A stretch of 6,591 nt of DNA from an uncultured Thiotrichaceae bacterium (GTDB lineage Bacteria; Pseudomonadota; Gammaproteobacteria; Thiotrichales; Thiotrichaceae). This document shows, piece by piece, positions 1 to 6,475 of the stretch. Where the stretch lies: positions 1 through 6,591 of the forward strand of contig CACVAV010000168.1 of NCBI GenBank assembly GCA_902727945.1, in the 5' to 3' direction. The notes under the pieces are model-generated. The model had not been told where the DNA came from and did no database searches. It saw only the letters and a program-made list of their open reading frames with translations. Each line of letters begins with the position of its first letter. The stretch's first letter is position 1. The position numbers and the translations under genes were made by a program.

Positions 1-707
1 CCTTGCTGAATACTTTCAGACAACAACATATCCGACTGCGGCTCCCGCAATACGGTTAAAGATTGTTGCCAGTCAGCAGGCTCATCAGTGCTAAGCCAGA
101 CTTCCCGCAAATTCTCATCAGCAACCTCTGCATCACCTTCGATACTTTTACTAGTGTCTTTTTCGGGAAACAACCCATCAATAATCAGCGGCATAGCCGA
201 CGCAGAGCAGGAAAAACCACTCATAGGCCCTGTACGCACTAATACCTGACCACTGTGTTGCACAAAAGTCGGTACCGCATGCTCATCTTCTGCAATTGGC
301 AACGCAAACACATCCGGCAAAATGGCTCTGGCTTTAATACGGTGTTTCTTTAACAGCGCCATCCAGTTTTTCAGAGTTTCCCGTGCAATAACAGCCACAT
401 CCAGTACATTTGGTGCATCTTTACGCGCCTGCCAGACAAAATGCTGCAACGCCGGATCTTCTACCAGATTTTCTTCCAGTGCATAAGGCAGAGCCTGCTT
501 CAGGTGGCGACTATTAGTGGTGGTTAGTGTTGTATTAATCAGCAGAATATCACGGGTCGGTATCAACAATATCACGTCATCACGCTGCGCCATGCGGCTC
601 ACTTCACCCCAGTTTCCACGCTTCCAGGCACCGGACGCTTTATTACCACTCAGATTCACATAGGAAAATTCATGATCATCGGGGTTTTGCAGATGAATAA
701 TTAACAT
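1..707 (-). CDS. gspL: Type II secretion system protein GspL, N-terminal cytoplasmic part (cut by window edge)
   Basis: The reading frame opens with ATG at 707-705 and stays open to the left edge, giving 235 codons and two spare bases, so the C-terminus is missing. GspL is the bitopic inner-membrane T2SS protein whose actin-like cytoplasmic domain holds the ATPase GspE at the assembly platform. The visible part matches that domain. Residues 71-81 read QALPYALEENL, followed by EDPALQHFVW (83-92), the characteristic GspL block in which the LP-x-x-LE stretch precedes the region contacting GspE. A hydrophobic strand (VILLIP, 45-50) comes before it. No membrane helix is seen yet; it would lie beyond the edge, with the periplasmic ferredoxin-like domain. 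The start is 9 bases after the gspK stop and has a weak AGAAG-type ribosome site overlapping that stop, which fits translational coupling. Identification rests on this block plus the position after gspK; I am fairly sure. Confidence 0.88.
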   Translation of the reverse strand, partial: MLIIHLQNPDDHEFSYVNLSGNKASGAWKRGNWGEVSRMAQRDDVILLIPTRDILLINTTLTTTNSRHLKQALPYALEENLVEDPALQHFVWQARKDAPNVLDVAVIARETLKNWMALLKKHRIKARAILPDVFALPIAEDEHAVPTFVQHSGQVLVRTGPMSGFSCSASAMPLIIDGLFPEKDTSKSIEGDAEVADENLREVWLSTDEPADWQQSLTVLREPQSDMLLSESIQQ

Positions 708-716
708 AGTTGTCTT

Positions 717-1745
717 CTAGCCTGAGAATGCTGTTGTTGTGGGTTTAGGCCGGGCCACCCGCGAAAATTGCCGCATGATGACATGAACCTCACCCTTCGG
801 TGAACGAAATAATAAACTGTTTAAAAACAAACGACTCTTGCCCAGCCGCACCTGTCCGTATAAGCGGAAATAATTGGATTCAACACCTAATAAAGTTTGT
901 ATGTCTGCACTCAAACCGAGACCGCTAATACCTGTGTTTAGCGTAGCTTTATCCGGTATCGGATTAGACTGACGGTAATTCATCAGCATCTCAACCTGAC
1001 GGGGCAACATCCCCGCAGCGAGCATAACTTCACTACTAGCCGTATTCACATTGATCGCAGTAGGTGTTGGTAATGCCGCAGTATGAAAAAACAGCTCCTG
1101 CAACTTCTCCGCCTTATCATCCTTGTTTTCCACACCCTCCATTTTCATCGCCAGCAATTCACTACTATCCACCAACAACTTGTTCCCGGTGCGGTAAGGC
1201 GGATCTAAGGCTAAATAATAAGTACTCTCAGCACCATTCAGATAAATTTCATCGTCGGGGTCAATCCAATCCATCACACTGTCAGAAAAGCTGGTGGGTA
1301 CTTCAGTTTCCTGCAGTAACAGCTGAAACGCCTTCACCAGGGCTGGCCGTGGTTCTTTTTTCTTTTCATCAAAGATATTATTAATATTAAAACGACCCTG
1401 CATATCCTCAATGGTCATTCTCACTTCGCCGATCGCATTACCGTTATCATCATCAATTTCAAACGGCGGTAAATCATCCGAAGCCCAGAAATCAAACAGT
1501 GAATCATGTTTATTTTCTTTGGCATCACGCTTCAGCCAGACACCCGACAATTCCTCTGCCGCATAAGCGTACTGATACGCCTGCTCCAGATCCTGAAAGT
1601 TATTAGTCAGCCTTATGCTATACCGCTGTTGCACGAAAATGGATGCAGTTATCGTCACCGCAATCGCCACAATCATCAACGCGGTAATCATAGCAATTCC
1701 GCGCTGCTGTTTATGTTGGCTGCCGATAGCTCTAACTGACCTCAT
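717..1745 (-). CDS. gspK: Type II secretion system minor pseudopilin GspK
   Basis: The 342-residue product is of normal length for GspK, the largest minor pseudopilin, which caps the T2SS pseudopilus tip with GspI and GspJ in the periplasm. A basic 16-residue leader ends in QQRG and is followed by the hydrophobic helix IAMITALMIVAIAVTITA, the substrate pattern for prepilin peptidase GspO/PilD, with cleavage expected after Gly16. Position +5 of the mature protein is Thr rather than the usual pilin Glu, as is known for GspK proteins. Family signatures follow: IEDMQGRFNINNIF (112-125), DWIDPDDEIYLNGAESTYY (159-177) in the acidic inserted domain, and LPTPTAINVNTASSEVMLAA (225-244), the SAM-like GspK motif. 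ATG 1745 is preceded by GAGGG overlapping the TGA of slt, about 9 bases upstream. It lies 12 bases after slt and 9 before gspL, so co-transcription is likely. The absence of gspJ upstream is unusual. Identification is firm. Confidence 0.95.
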   Translation of the reverse strand: MRSVRAIGSQHKQQRGIAMITALMIVAIAVTITASIFVQQRYSIRLTNNFQDLEQAYQYAYAAEELSGVWLKRDAKENKHDSLFDFWASDDLPPFEIDDDNGNAIGEVRMTIEDMQGRFNINNIFDEKKKEPRPALVKAFQLLLQETEVPTSFSDSVMDWIDPDDEIYLNGAESTYYLALDPPYRTGNKLLVDSSELLAMKMEGVENKDDKAEKLQELFFHTAALPTPTAINVNTASSEVMLAAGMLPRQVEMLMNYRQSNPIPDKATLNTGISGLGLSADIQTLLGVESNYFRLYGQVRLGKSRLFLNSLLFRSPKGEVHVIMRQFSRVARPKPTTTAFSG

Positions 1746-1757
1746 GAATGTCTACCC

Positions 1758-3734
1758 TCACTCCGGCCGGATTGGCTTTAAGCGAACGGATAAACGCCCA
1801 CCCTTGTCAGCATTTAATTTATGATCATAAATGGTGGTATACGCCATCACCGCCCGCACATAACGCCGGGTTTCCTTAAACGGAATACTTTCGACCCACT
1901 GGTCGGCATCAATGGTTTTATCCGGCGACCATTTATTAATCCTGCCAGGCCCGGCATTATAAGCTGCTGTCGCTTTAGCATAGTCACCATCAAACCGACC
2001 CAGCATACTGCTCAGATAAGCACTGCCTAATTGCACATTAGTTTCAGGCTGCAGAATTTCCTCCTTGCCAGACACTTTCATACCCAGCTTCCGGCCAACA
2101 TCTCTGGCCGTGGCAGGCATTAACTGCATCAGACCTAAGGCTTTCACATGGGACTCAGCATCCGCATTAAATGCACTTTCCCGGCGCATAACACCCAAAA
2201 CCCACTCCGGCTGAACGCCTTGTGATTGTGCATTTTCATGCACCAAATCGGTGTATAACATCGGAAAACGCAGATCAACGATATTCCAGTCTCTGGTGCG
2301 GGAAACAGTCCAAATCGCCAGGTTTGCATCACCGGTTTGTGTCGCCAGCTCTGCTGCTGCCAGAATGCCCTCTTTGTCCATGGCTTTTAACAGACGAAAC
2401 CATTCCTCACGGGCGCGTTTGGTATTGCCTAACGCCATCCATTCCTGCCAGCGTTTTACCGCCGCCGTTTTTTTCAGACCCGCAATACGCACACCGCGAT
2501 CAGGCGGAGGTTCTTTTAATTTAGCGTAAGATTCCCCCAACTGATCTGCCGAAAGAAAACCATAGAAAGTTGTATTGGCCGCCAGTTCAGAAAACAAGGC
2601 GTTGGCCGGTGACTTCCTGCCTAGCTCACTGAATGCCCGCGCTTTCCAGTATTGCCATATATCCCGTTCAACCTCATCCTTTCCCATCGCATCCAAAGCA
2701 TCTAACAGTGTCTGCCACTGCCCGGTTCGCAATGCCATGCGTGCCATCCAGACATTACCTGTATCGGAACGATGCTCTACCGGAATCTGTTTCAGCCGCG
2801 CCAGACCATCTTCACTGTGACGCCATGCTTCCCACATACCAATAGTACTTTCCACATCGCCGTGTTCCGCCGGTGTGAAGCTAAACTTAGCTTGTGCCTC
2901 TACCCATAATGGTTTAGCTGTTGATAATTTTTTATCCGCAGCACGCTTAATACCATAAACAATGATTTCCCGGAGCTTATCCGAATTATCTTTTTTAAAA
3001 GCAGTACTCAGGCCCTTTTTCGGATTTTTACGCACCTTAAACCACAAATCCACCAACTCACGTTCATCATCATTCAGATTTTCTGCCAAAGCCTTTGAAG
3101 CCGTAATATGATTACCCGGAATAAGCTGCGCAATACGCTGCCAATAATCATCAACGCTTAATACACCGTTGTTCTGTAACTTAAGCACCAACGCATCACA
3201 TATTACCGGTAAAGCATCAGAGGTATCCGCCCAGATTTTCTTTCCCTGCTCCAGTCCTGCCTTAGTTTGTCCTGCCATTATCAGCGCTTCGGCACGCAAA
3301 CACTGCAAACTGGTCATTTCATCCTGCTCAGGGATAAATTTCAGCAAGGTAGACCAGTCATTCATGCGCTTCAGCCGCTGTGCCCAACGCAAATAAATAC
3401 GGTCACTCATCACTGAGTTCGGGTAACGCTCAACAAAATCCAGCAGTGCTTCATCTGATTTTCTATCAATATTTTTCAGCAGAAACTCATATTCCAACCA
3501 AGGATAAAGCGGGTAATCTTCTAAATCTGCCAATAACGGCTTAACATTATCCAGCTCACCATCTGCCACATAAGCTTCCGCTTTTAGAAATGATGCCCTT
3601 TGCTTTTCTAACGAGGCAGCAGTCGTTTCAGCAAACACCGTTGAACTGATTACCAACACCACCACACCTAATAAATGTGCAGAGCGTCGGGCAGACAATT
3701 TGACAGAAAGAAGTTGAGATTGAAATTGCTTCAT
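1758..3734 (-). CDS. slt: Soluble lytic murein transglycosylase (Slt70 type)
   Basis: This 658-residue product is close in length to E. coli Slt70 (645). The enzyme cleaves the MurNAc-GlcNAc bond of peptidoglycan in the periplasm and leaves a 1,6-anhydro-MurNAc end. A Sec signal peptide is clear: basic residues up to Arg17, a hydrophobic core LLGVVVLVIS (21-30), and a likely signal peptidase I site after VFA (Ala35); no lipobox is present. Residues about 40-480 are helical and rich in Trp and Leu, matching the superhelical U and L domains of Slt70, with two cysteines at 145 and 179. The C-terminal catalytic domain is intact: RRESAFN with catalytic Glu519, GLMQLMPATA (534-543), AYNAGPGR (591-598) and IPFKETRRYV (617-626), the Slt/GH23 motifs. 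ATG 3734 has a modest CAGG ribosome site 6 bases upstream. It sits 33 bases after rsgA and 12 before gspK, so one operon is likely. A housekeeping role is the default; a T2SS-related role is only inferred from position. Confidence 0.95.
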   Translation of the reverse strand: MKQFQSQLLSVKLSARRSAHLLGVVVLVISSTVFAETTAASLEKQRASFLKAEAYVADGELDNVKPLLADLEDYPLYPWLEYEFLLKNIDRKSDEALLDFVERYPNSVMSDRIYLRWAQRLKRMNDWSTLLKFIPEQDEMTSLQCLRAEALIMAGQTKAGLEQGKKIWADTSDALPVICDALVLKLQNNGVLSVDDYWQRIAQLIPGNHITASKALAENLNDDERELVDLWFKVRKNPKKGLSTAFKKDNSDKLREIIVYGIKRAADKKLSTAKPLWVEAQAKFSFTPAEHGDVESTIGMWEAWRHSEDGLARLKQIPVEHRSDTGNVWMARMALRTGQWQTLLDALDAMGKDEVERDIWQYWKARAFSELGRKSPANALFSELAANTTFYGFLSADQLGESYAKLKEPPPDRGVRIAGLKKTAAVKRWQEWMALGNTKRAREEWFRLLKAMDKEGILAAAELATQTGDANLAIWTVSRTRDWNIVDLRFPMLYTDLVHENAQSQGVQPEWVLGVMRRESAFNADAESHVKALGLMQLMPATARDVGRKLGMKVSGKEEILQPETNVQLGSAYLSSMLGRFDGDYAKATAAYNAGPGRINKWSPDKTIDADQWVESIPFKETRRYVRAVMAYTTIYDHKLNADKGGRLSVRLKPIRPE

Positions 3735-3767
3735 GAGTAACCTGATAATTCTCTGTATTGCCGTGTT

Positions 3768-4661
3768 TTAATGGTTAATTTGACGGGTTAACAGATTTAA
3801 ATACCGTTGATAACGATGGGGCGGTAAATCATTCGACTTTACCGCTGACTTAATCACACATCCCGGCTCATGCTGATGGGTGCAATTATTAAACTTACAC
3901 ATCCCCGCAAATTCAGCGAACTCAGGATAGCCTGATTGTAACTCAGACGGATTCAATGGGGGTAATGCAAAATCACGAACGCCGGGAGAGTCGATTAACG
4001 ATCCACCCGCCAGCCGGTACAAAGTCGCCACAGTCGTTGTATGCCGGCCTTCACCGGTATCTCCGATCTCGCCGACACGAATGGATTGTTCCGGTAATAA
4101 ACACGCAATCAATGAGGATTTTCCAACGCCGGATTGACCCGCCAGAATGGCTGTTTTTTCACCCAGTGCATCACTGATTTCAGCAATACCCTGGCCGGTT
4201 TTAGTATCGGTATGAATAACCTGATAACCAATGCGGCTATACTCTTCAAGATAAACATCATCAGCCGCCGCACTGTATTCACCCCGCAAGTCAGCTTTAT
4301 TCATCACAATAATGACTTCTGCCGGTAACTGCTCTGCCGCCACCAAATACCGGTCTAACATTTCCCAACTCGGCTCGGGTCGCCAGCTACTAACAACAAT
4401 CAGCACATCAATATTGGCAGCTATGACACGGATCTTGCCCCGGAAATCAGGGCGGGATAACACATTTTTGCGTGGCTCAATGGCGGTGACAACGGCATTA
4501 CCCTGCGCTTCTTTCTGCCAACGCACGTAGTCACCACTAGCCACATTATCGAGCTTGCGCCGCGTCGTACAACGAATATGCTCACCGTTGTATGTAGCAA
4601 GAATCAGCTCCGCACCAAAGCGACTGATTACCCGACCGATGTCCTGACTTTTTTCTACCAT
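3768..4661 (-). CDS. rsgA: Small ribosomal subunit biogenesis GTPase RsgA (YjeQ/EngC)
   Basis: RsgA is a circularly permuted cytoplasmic GTPase that binds the 30S subunit late in assembly and helps check and release maturation factors. The 297-residue product has the diagnostic order: an OB-fold N-terminal domain (about 1-70, including GRVISRFGAEL), then G4 NKAD (121-124), then G1 GQSGVGKSS (175-183), a G2-region GRHTTT (205-210) and G3 DSPG (224-227). The C-terminal zinc site reads C255-x4-C260-x-H262-x5-C268, the same spacing as in E. coli RsgA. All key residues are present. The protein lacks the basic N-terminal extension of the 350-residue E. coli protein, which is common in other bacteria. 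ATG 4661 is the only good start; GGGAGG lies only 2 bases upstream, which is unusually close. An inverted repeat lies just before that site. It is probably the first gene of a unit with slt, gspK and gspL. The orn gene, divergent from rsgA in E. coli, is not here. Confidence 0.97.
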   Translation of the reverse strand: MVEKSQDIGRVISRFGAELILATYNGEHIRCTTRRKLDNVASGDYVRWQKEAQGNAVVTAIEPRKNVLSRPDFRGKIRVIAANIDVLIVVSSWRPEPSWEMLDRYLVAAEQLPAEVIIVMNKADLRGEYSAAADDVYLEEYSRIGYQVIHTDTKTGQGIAEISDALGEKTAILAGQSGVGKSSLIACLLPEQSIRVGEIGDTGEGRHTTTVATLYRLAGGSLIDSPGVRDFALPPLNPSELQSGYPEFAEFAGMCKFNNCTHQHEPGCVIKSAVKSNDLPPHRYQRYLNLLTRQINH

Positions 4662-4663
4662 AA

Positions 4664-4669
4664 CCTCCC
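4664..4669 (-). promoter_or_regulatory. Ribosome binding site of rsgA, unusually close to the start
   Basis: GGGAGG on the minus strand is a strong Shine-Dalgarno match but is separated from the rsgA ATG by only two T residues, compared with the usual 5-9 bases. No alternative ATG, GTG or TTG in frame would give better spacing: upstream codons offer only ATT, and the next codons (GTA, GAA, AAA) are not starts. Confidence 0.6.
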
Positions 4670-4671
4670 AG

Positions 4672-4695
4672 TTTACCTCACAAATGTGAAGTAAA
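4672..4695 (-). repeat. Inverted repeat (11-base arms, 2-base centre) just upstream of the rsgA ribosome site
   Basis: On the plus strand the arms are TTTACCTCACA (4672-4682) and TGTGAAGTAAA (4685-4695), which are reverse complements except for one position, with AA between them. In minus-strand RNA the mismatch becomes a G-U pair, so a stem of about 10 pairs with an AUUU loop could form, ending two bases before GGGAGG. There is no U tract, so it is a poor terminator. It could be a dyad operator for a dimeric regulator or an mRNA hairpin limiting rsgA translation; the sequence alone does not decide. Confidence 0.6.
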
Positions 4696-4768
4696 AACGA
4701 ATATATTGGTTATAGCTGTGTAAAATAGCGCCACTGCCCGATCTACTGAGAAGGTTGATTGGTGATTA
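4696..4768. other. Rest of the intergenic region between the cytochrome c gene and rsgA
   Basis: With the adjoining repeat and ribosome site this forms the only substantial gap inside the gene series (107 bases). It is AT-rich near 4696-4728. On the minus strand TTTACA (4724-4719) resembles a -35 box and TATATT (4705-4700) a -10 box, but the 13-base spacer is too short for a normal sigma-70 promoter, so a promoter for rsgA is plausible by position yet not shown. No U-tract hairpin follows the cytochrome stop, so read-through from the upstream pair is possible. Confidence 0.3.
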
Positions 4769-5119
4769 TTATTCTGTTTTGGGCTTCTCTGCCACATCAA
4801 TCAAAGCATCAGCTTTAGCTGTTTCGCTGGCAGTTGTTGGTTTAAATTTATAATAGGTAGCATTCAGATAGGCCACAACATCCAGAATCTGATCATCAAA
4901 CCAGTTGGTGCTGAGGCTAGCATCGCATTGTCTGACTTTACGCTCTAACCCGGCCAGGTCTTTAACCTTACGGTCTTTACTGGTAAATACATCAACGCCA
5001 TGACATTCAAGGCAGCGGGACTCTGCAAATAAACGCTGACCACTGGCTATATTGGGTACTTCAGCATGAACACTGAAACTCAATAACAGGCTGGTGGCCA
5101 GAAAAAGTATTGACTTCAT
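4769..5119 (-). CDS. Small periplasmic monohaem cytochrome c, function unknown
   Basis: The 116-residue product is an exported class I-like c-type cytochrome. A Sec signal peptide (MKSILFLATSLLLSFSVHA) ends at Ala19. The covalent haem site CLECH is at 36-40 and the C-terminal helix is DDQILDVVAYLNATYYKF (75-92), the usual last helix of small cytochromes c. The mature protein has no methionine and no second histidine, so the sixth haem ligand cannot be the usual Met; Cys65 (KVRQCDASL) is the best candidate, with lysines also possible. A polar tail rich in Ala, Thr and Lys follows. I chose ATG 5119 because GAGGA lies 5 bases upstream and the signal peptide begins there; the longer frame from 5188 would add 23 polar, basic residues and overlap the protease gene. 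It starts 13 bases after the protease stop, so the two are probably one unit. It presumably carries electrons in the periplasm; the partner is unknown. Confidence 0.85.
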   Translation of the reverse strand: MKSILFLATSLLLSFSVHAEVPNIASGQRLFAESRCLECHGVDVFTSKDRKVKDLAGLERKVRQCDASLSTNWFDDQILDVVAYLNATYYKFKPTTASETAKADALIDVAEKPKTE

Positions 5120-5124
5120 TATTA

Positions 5125-5129
5125 TCCTC
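5125..5129 (-). promoter_or_regulatory. Ribosome binding site deciding the cytochrome c start
   Basis: GAGGA on the minus strand lies 5 bases before ATG 5119. It lies between the protease stop and this start, and supports the short 116-residue product with an N-terminal signal peptide over the longer in-frame start at 5188. Confidence 0.75.
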
Positions 5130-5132
5130 GAG

Positions 5133-6374
5133 CTAATTTTGTTCTTGTAAATGGGCAATTCGTATCGCCGCTGGCGGATGCGAATCATAAAATGCCGAGT
5201 GCAACGGATCTGGCGTTAACGTACTCGCATTTTCCTTGTACAGACCAACAAGAGCAGCAATGAGTTCCGAAGCACTTGACTGCTGAGCAGCAAATTCATC
5301 GGCTTCAAACTCATGTTTGCGGGATAAACGGGACATCAGCGGCCCGATAAAAAAGGTGAAGACCGGACTCGCCACCATAAATAAAATCAATGCCATATAG
5401 GTGGATGACTGCGAAACACCCAGGCCGGTATAAAACCACTCCTGTTGCATCAGCCAGGCTAATACCGCAAAACCGGCGAAAGTCATCGCGATGGATAAAG
5501 CCATGCCTTTGACAATATGCTTGCGCTTAAAGTGACCTAACTCATGTGCCAATACGGCTTCAACCTGTGCCGGAGTGAGGTGCTCCAACAACGTATCGAA
5601 AAATACGATGCGTTTATTTTTCCCAAAGCCGGTGAAATACGCATTACCATGACCGGAACGTTTAGAGCCGTCCATCACGAACACACCCTTGCTATTAAAT
5701 CCGGTACGCTCCAGCAAGCCGTTAACCCGATCGGCTACTTCGCCTTCTTCCAGTGGCTTAAACTTATTAAACAGCGGAGAAATAAATTTCGGATAAGCCC
5801 AGGTCATTAATAATGAAAAACCGGTCAGGCCAACCCAGGCATACAGCCACCAATAAGTGCCGGCAGATTCCATAAGCCACAGAATAAACATAATCAGTGG
5901 CACACCAATCACCACACCCAACGCCGCACCTTTCAGGGTATCCACAACCAGCGTTTTCAAGGTCATTTTGTTAAAACCAAACTTCTCTTCCAGGACAAAA
6001 GTGCGGTACAAAGAAGCCGGTAAATCGATCAAACCGGAAATCAAAGTCAGACTCAGAATCACAGCAGTGCCTGTCCATAGCGGCCCCCACTCAAAGCCAC
6101 GCCATAACTGATCCAGCCAGTTCAAACCACCCCCCAGCGTCCACACCAACAGAATCACAAACCCCAGCATTAATTCTATACGGCCAAAACTACCTTTCTC
6201 CAACGTATAATCAGCTGCCTTTTGATGCTCAGCCAGCGTGATTTTGCCAGTGAACGCTTCCGGCACAGCTGCCCTGTGCTGACTAACGTGTTGTTTTTGG
6301 CGCAGGGATAACCACAATTGCACCAAGGTAGAGGCCAGTAGAAAGAAAAGAAAAATAACGGTAAATGTCTGCAT
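5133..6374 (-). CDS. M48A family integral-membrane zinc metalloprotease (Ste24/CAAX-protease-like)
   Basis: The 413-residue product matches the Ste24-type M48A family. The zinc site is complete: HELGH (277-281) with catalytic Glu278, and EFEADEFA (355-362), where Glu355 aligns with the third zinc ligand of Ste24p/ZMPSTE24. Other signatures are RSGHGNAYFTGFG (239-251), just before the active-site helix, and SHPP (398-401) near the C-terminus. About seven membrane segments can be seen: 3-22, 67-84, 100-117, 149-168, 174-193, 289-310 and 326-345, the usual Ste24 number. It is longer than HtpX (about 290 residues, M48B), so HtpX is not the right name. Eukaryotic relatives trim prenylated CAAX proteins, but bacteria lack that pathway and the bacterial substrate is unknown; membrane-protein quality control is an inference. 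No Shine-Dalgarno sequence precedes ATG 6374, but the N-terminus (MQTFTVIFLFFLL, then RQKQHVSQHR) is typical of the family. The cytochrome c gene follows after 13 bases. Confidence 0.93.
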   Translation of the reverse strand: MQTFTVIFLFFLLASTLVQLWLSLRQKQHVSQHRAAVPEAFTGKITLAEHQKAADYTLEKGSFGRIELMLGFVILLVWTLGGGLNWLDQLWRGFEWGPLWTGTAVILSLTLISGLIDLPASLYRTFVLEEKFGFNKMTLKTLVVDTLKGAALGVVIGVPLIMFILWLMESAGTYWWLYAWVGLTGFSLLMTWAYPKFISPLFNKFKPLEEGEVADRVNGLLERTGFNSKGVFVMDGSKRSGHGNAYFTGFGKNKRIVFFDTLLEHLTPAQVEAVLAHELGHFKRKHIVKGMALSIAMTFAGFAVLAWLMQQEWFYTGLGVSQSSTYMALILFMVASPVFTFFIGPLMSRLSRKHEFEADEFAAQQSSASELIAALVGLYKENASTLTPDPLHSAFYDSHPPAAIRIAHLQEQN

Positions 6375-6411
6375 GATGTTGGTAAAAACTCGGTAGAAAA
6401 TAGGTGTCAGC

Positions 6412-6435
6412 GGCAGACCACTGGAATGGCCTGCC
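6412..6435 (-). repeat. Hairpin in the leader of the protease gene
   Basis: On the minus strand GGCAGGCCA and TGGTCTGCC form a 9-pair stem, one pair being G-U, around the loop TTCCAG. It lies between the stop of the upstream frame (6470) and the protease start (6374). The bases after it lack a continuous T run (only a TATTTT about ten bases on), so it is a weak terminator candidate for the upstream gene. If the promoter candidate at 6447-6475 is real, it would instead lie near the 5' end of the protease mRNA. Confidence 0.5.
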
Positions 6436-6446
6436 AGATAAGTCTT

Positions 6447-6475
6447 AGTTTAAAAGATTGTACAGGTATTCACAA
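6447..6475 (-). promoter_or_regulatory. Weak sigma-70-like promoter candidate for the protease-cytochrome pair
   Basis: On the minus strand TTGTGA (6475-6470) and TAAACT (6452-6447) each match four of six consensus bases and are separated by 17 bases, the ideal spacing. Transcription would begin near 6440, about 65 bases before the protease ATG. Matches of this quality occur by chance in AT-rich sequence, so this is positional support only. Confidence 0.3.

Noticed and set aside
717..1745. Defective pseudopilin because Glu is missing at +5
   Set aside because: Lack of Glu5 is the known normal state of GspK, which sits at the pseudopilus tip.
2144..2332. A 62-residue minus-strand frame inside slt
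   Set aside because: It lies wholly within slt in another frame, shows no domain, and slt has convincing full-length homology.
4672..4695. CRP or FNR binding site in the rsgA upstream region
   Set aside because: The repeat reads TCACA-N2-TGTGA, the reverse half-site order of CRP (TGTGA-N6-TCACA), and has no TTGAT-N4-ATCAA pattern for FNR.
4707..4726. Plus-strand promoter (TTGGTT with TAAAAT), perhaps a relic of a divergent orn promoter
   Set aside because: The boxes are only 8 bases apart, no -35 box lies at proper spacing from TAAAAT, and no plus-strand gene follows.
5120..5188. Longer start for the cytochrome c gene at 5188
   Set aside because: It would add 23 polar and basic residues in front of a clean signal peptide and overlap the protease gene by 56 bases, while a good ribosome site precedes ATG 5119.
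1064..6111. Several plus-strand frames of 60-106 residues opposite slt, gspK, rsgA and the protease
   Set aside because: All are antisense to well-supported genes, have no recognisable motifs, and are rich in Pro, His, Arg and Ser as expected from reading coding DNA backwards.
6412..6435. Intrinsic terminator
   Set aside because: The stem is good but no run of T follows it on the minus strand, and none of A precedes it, so it is listed only as a hairpin.
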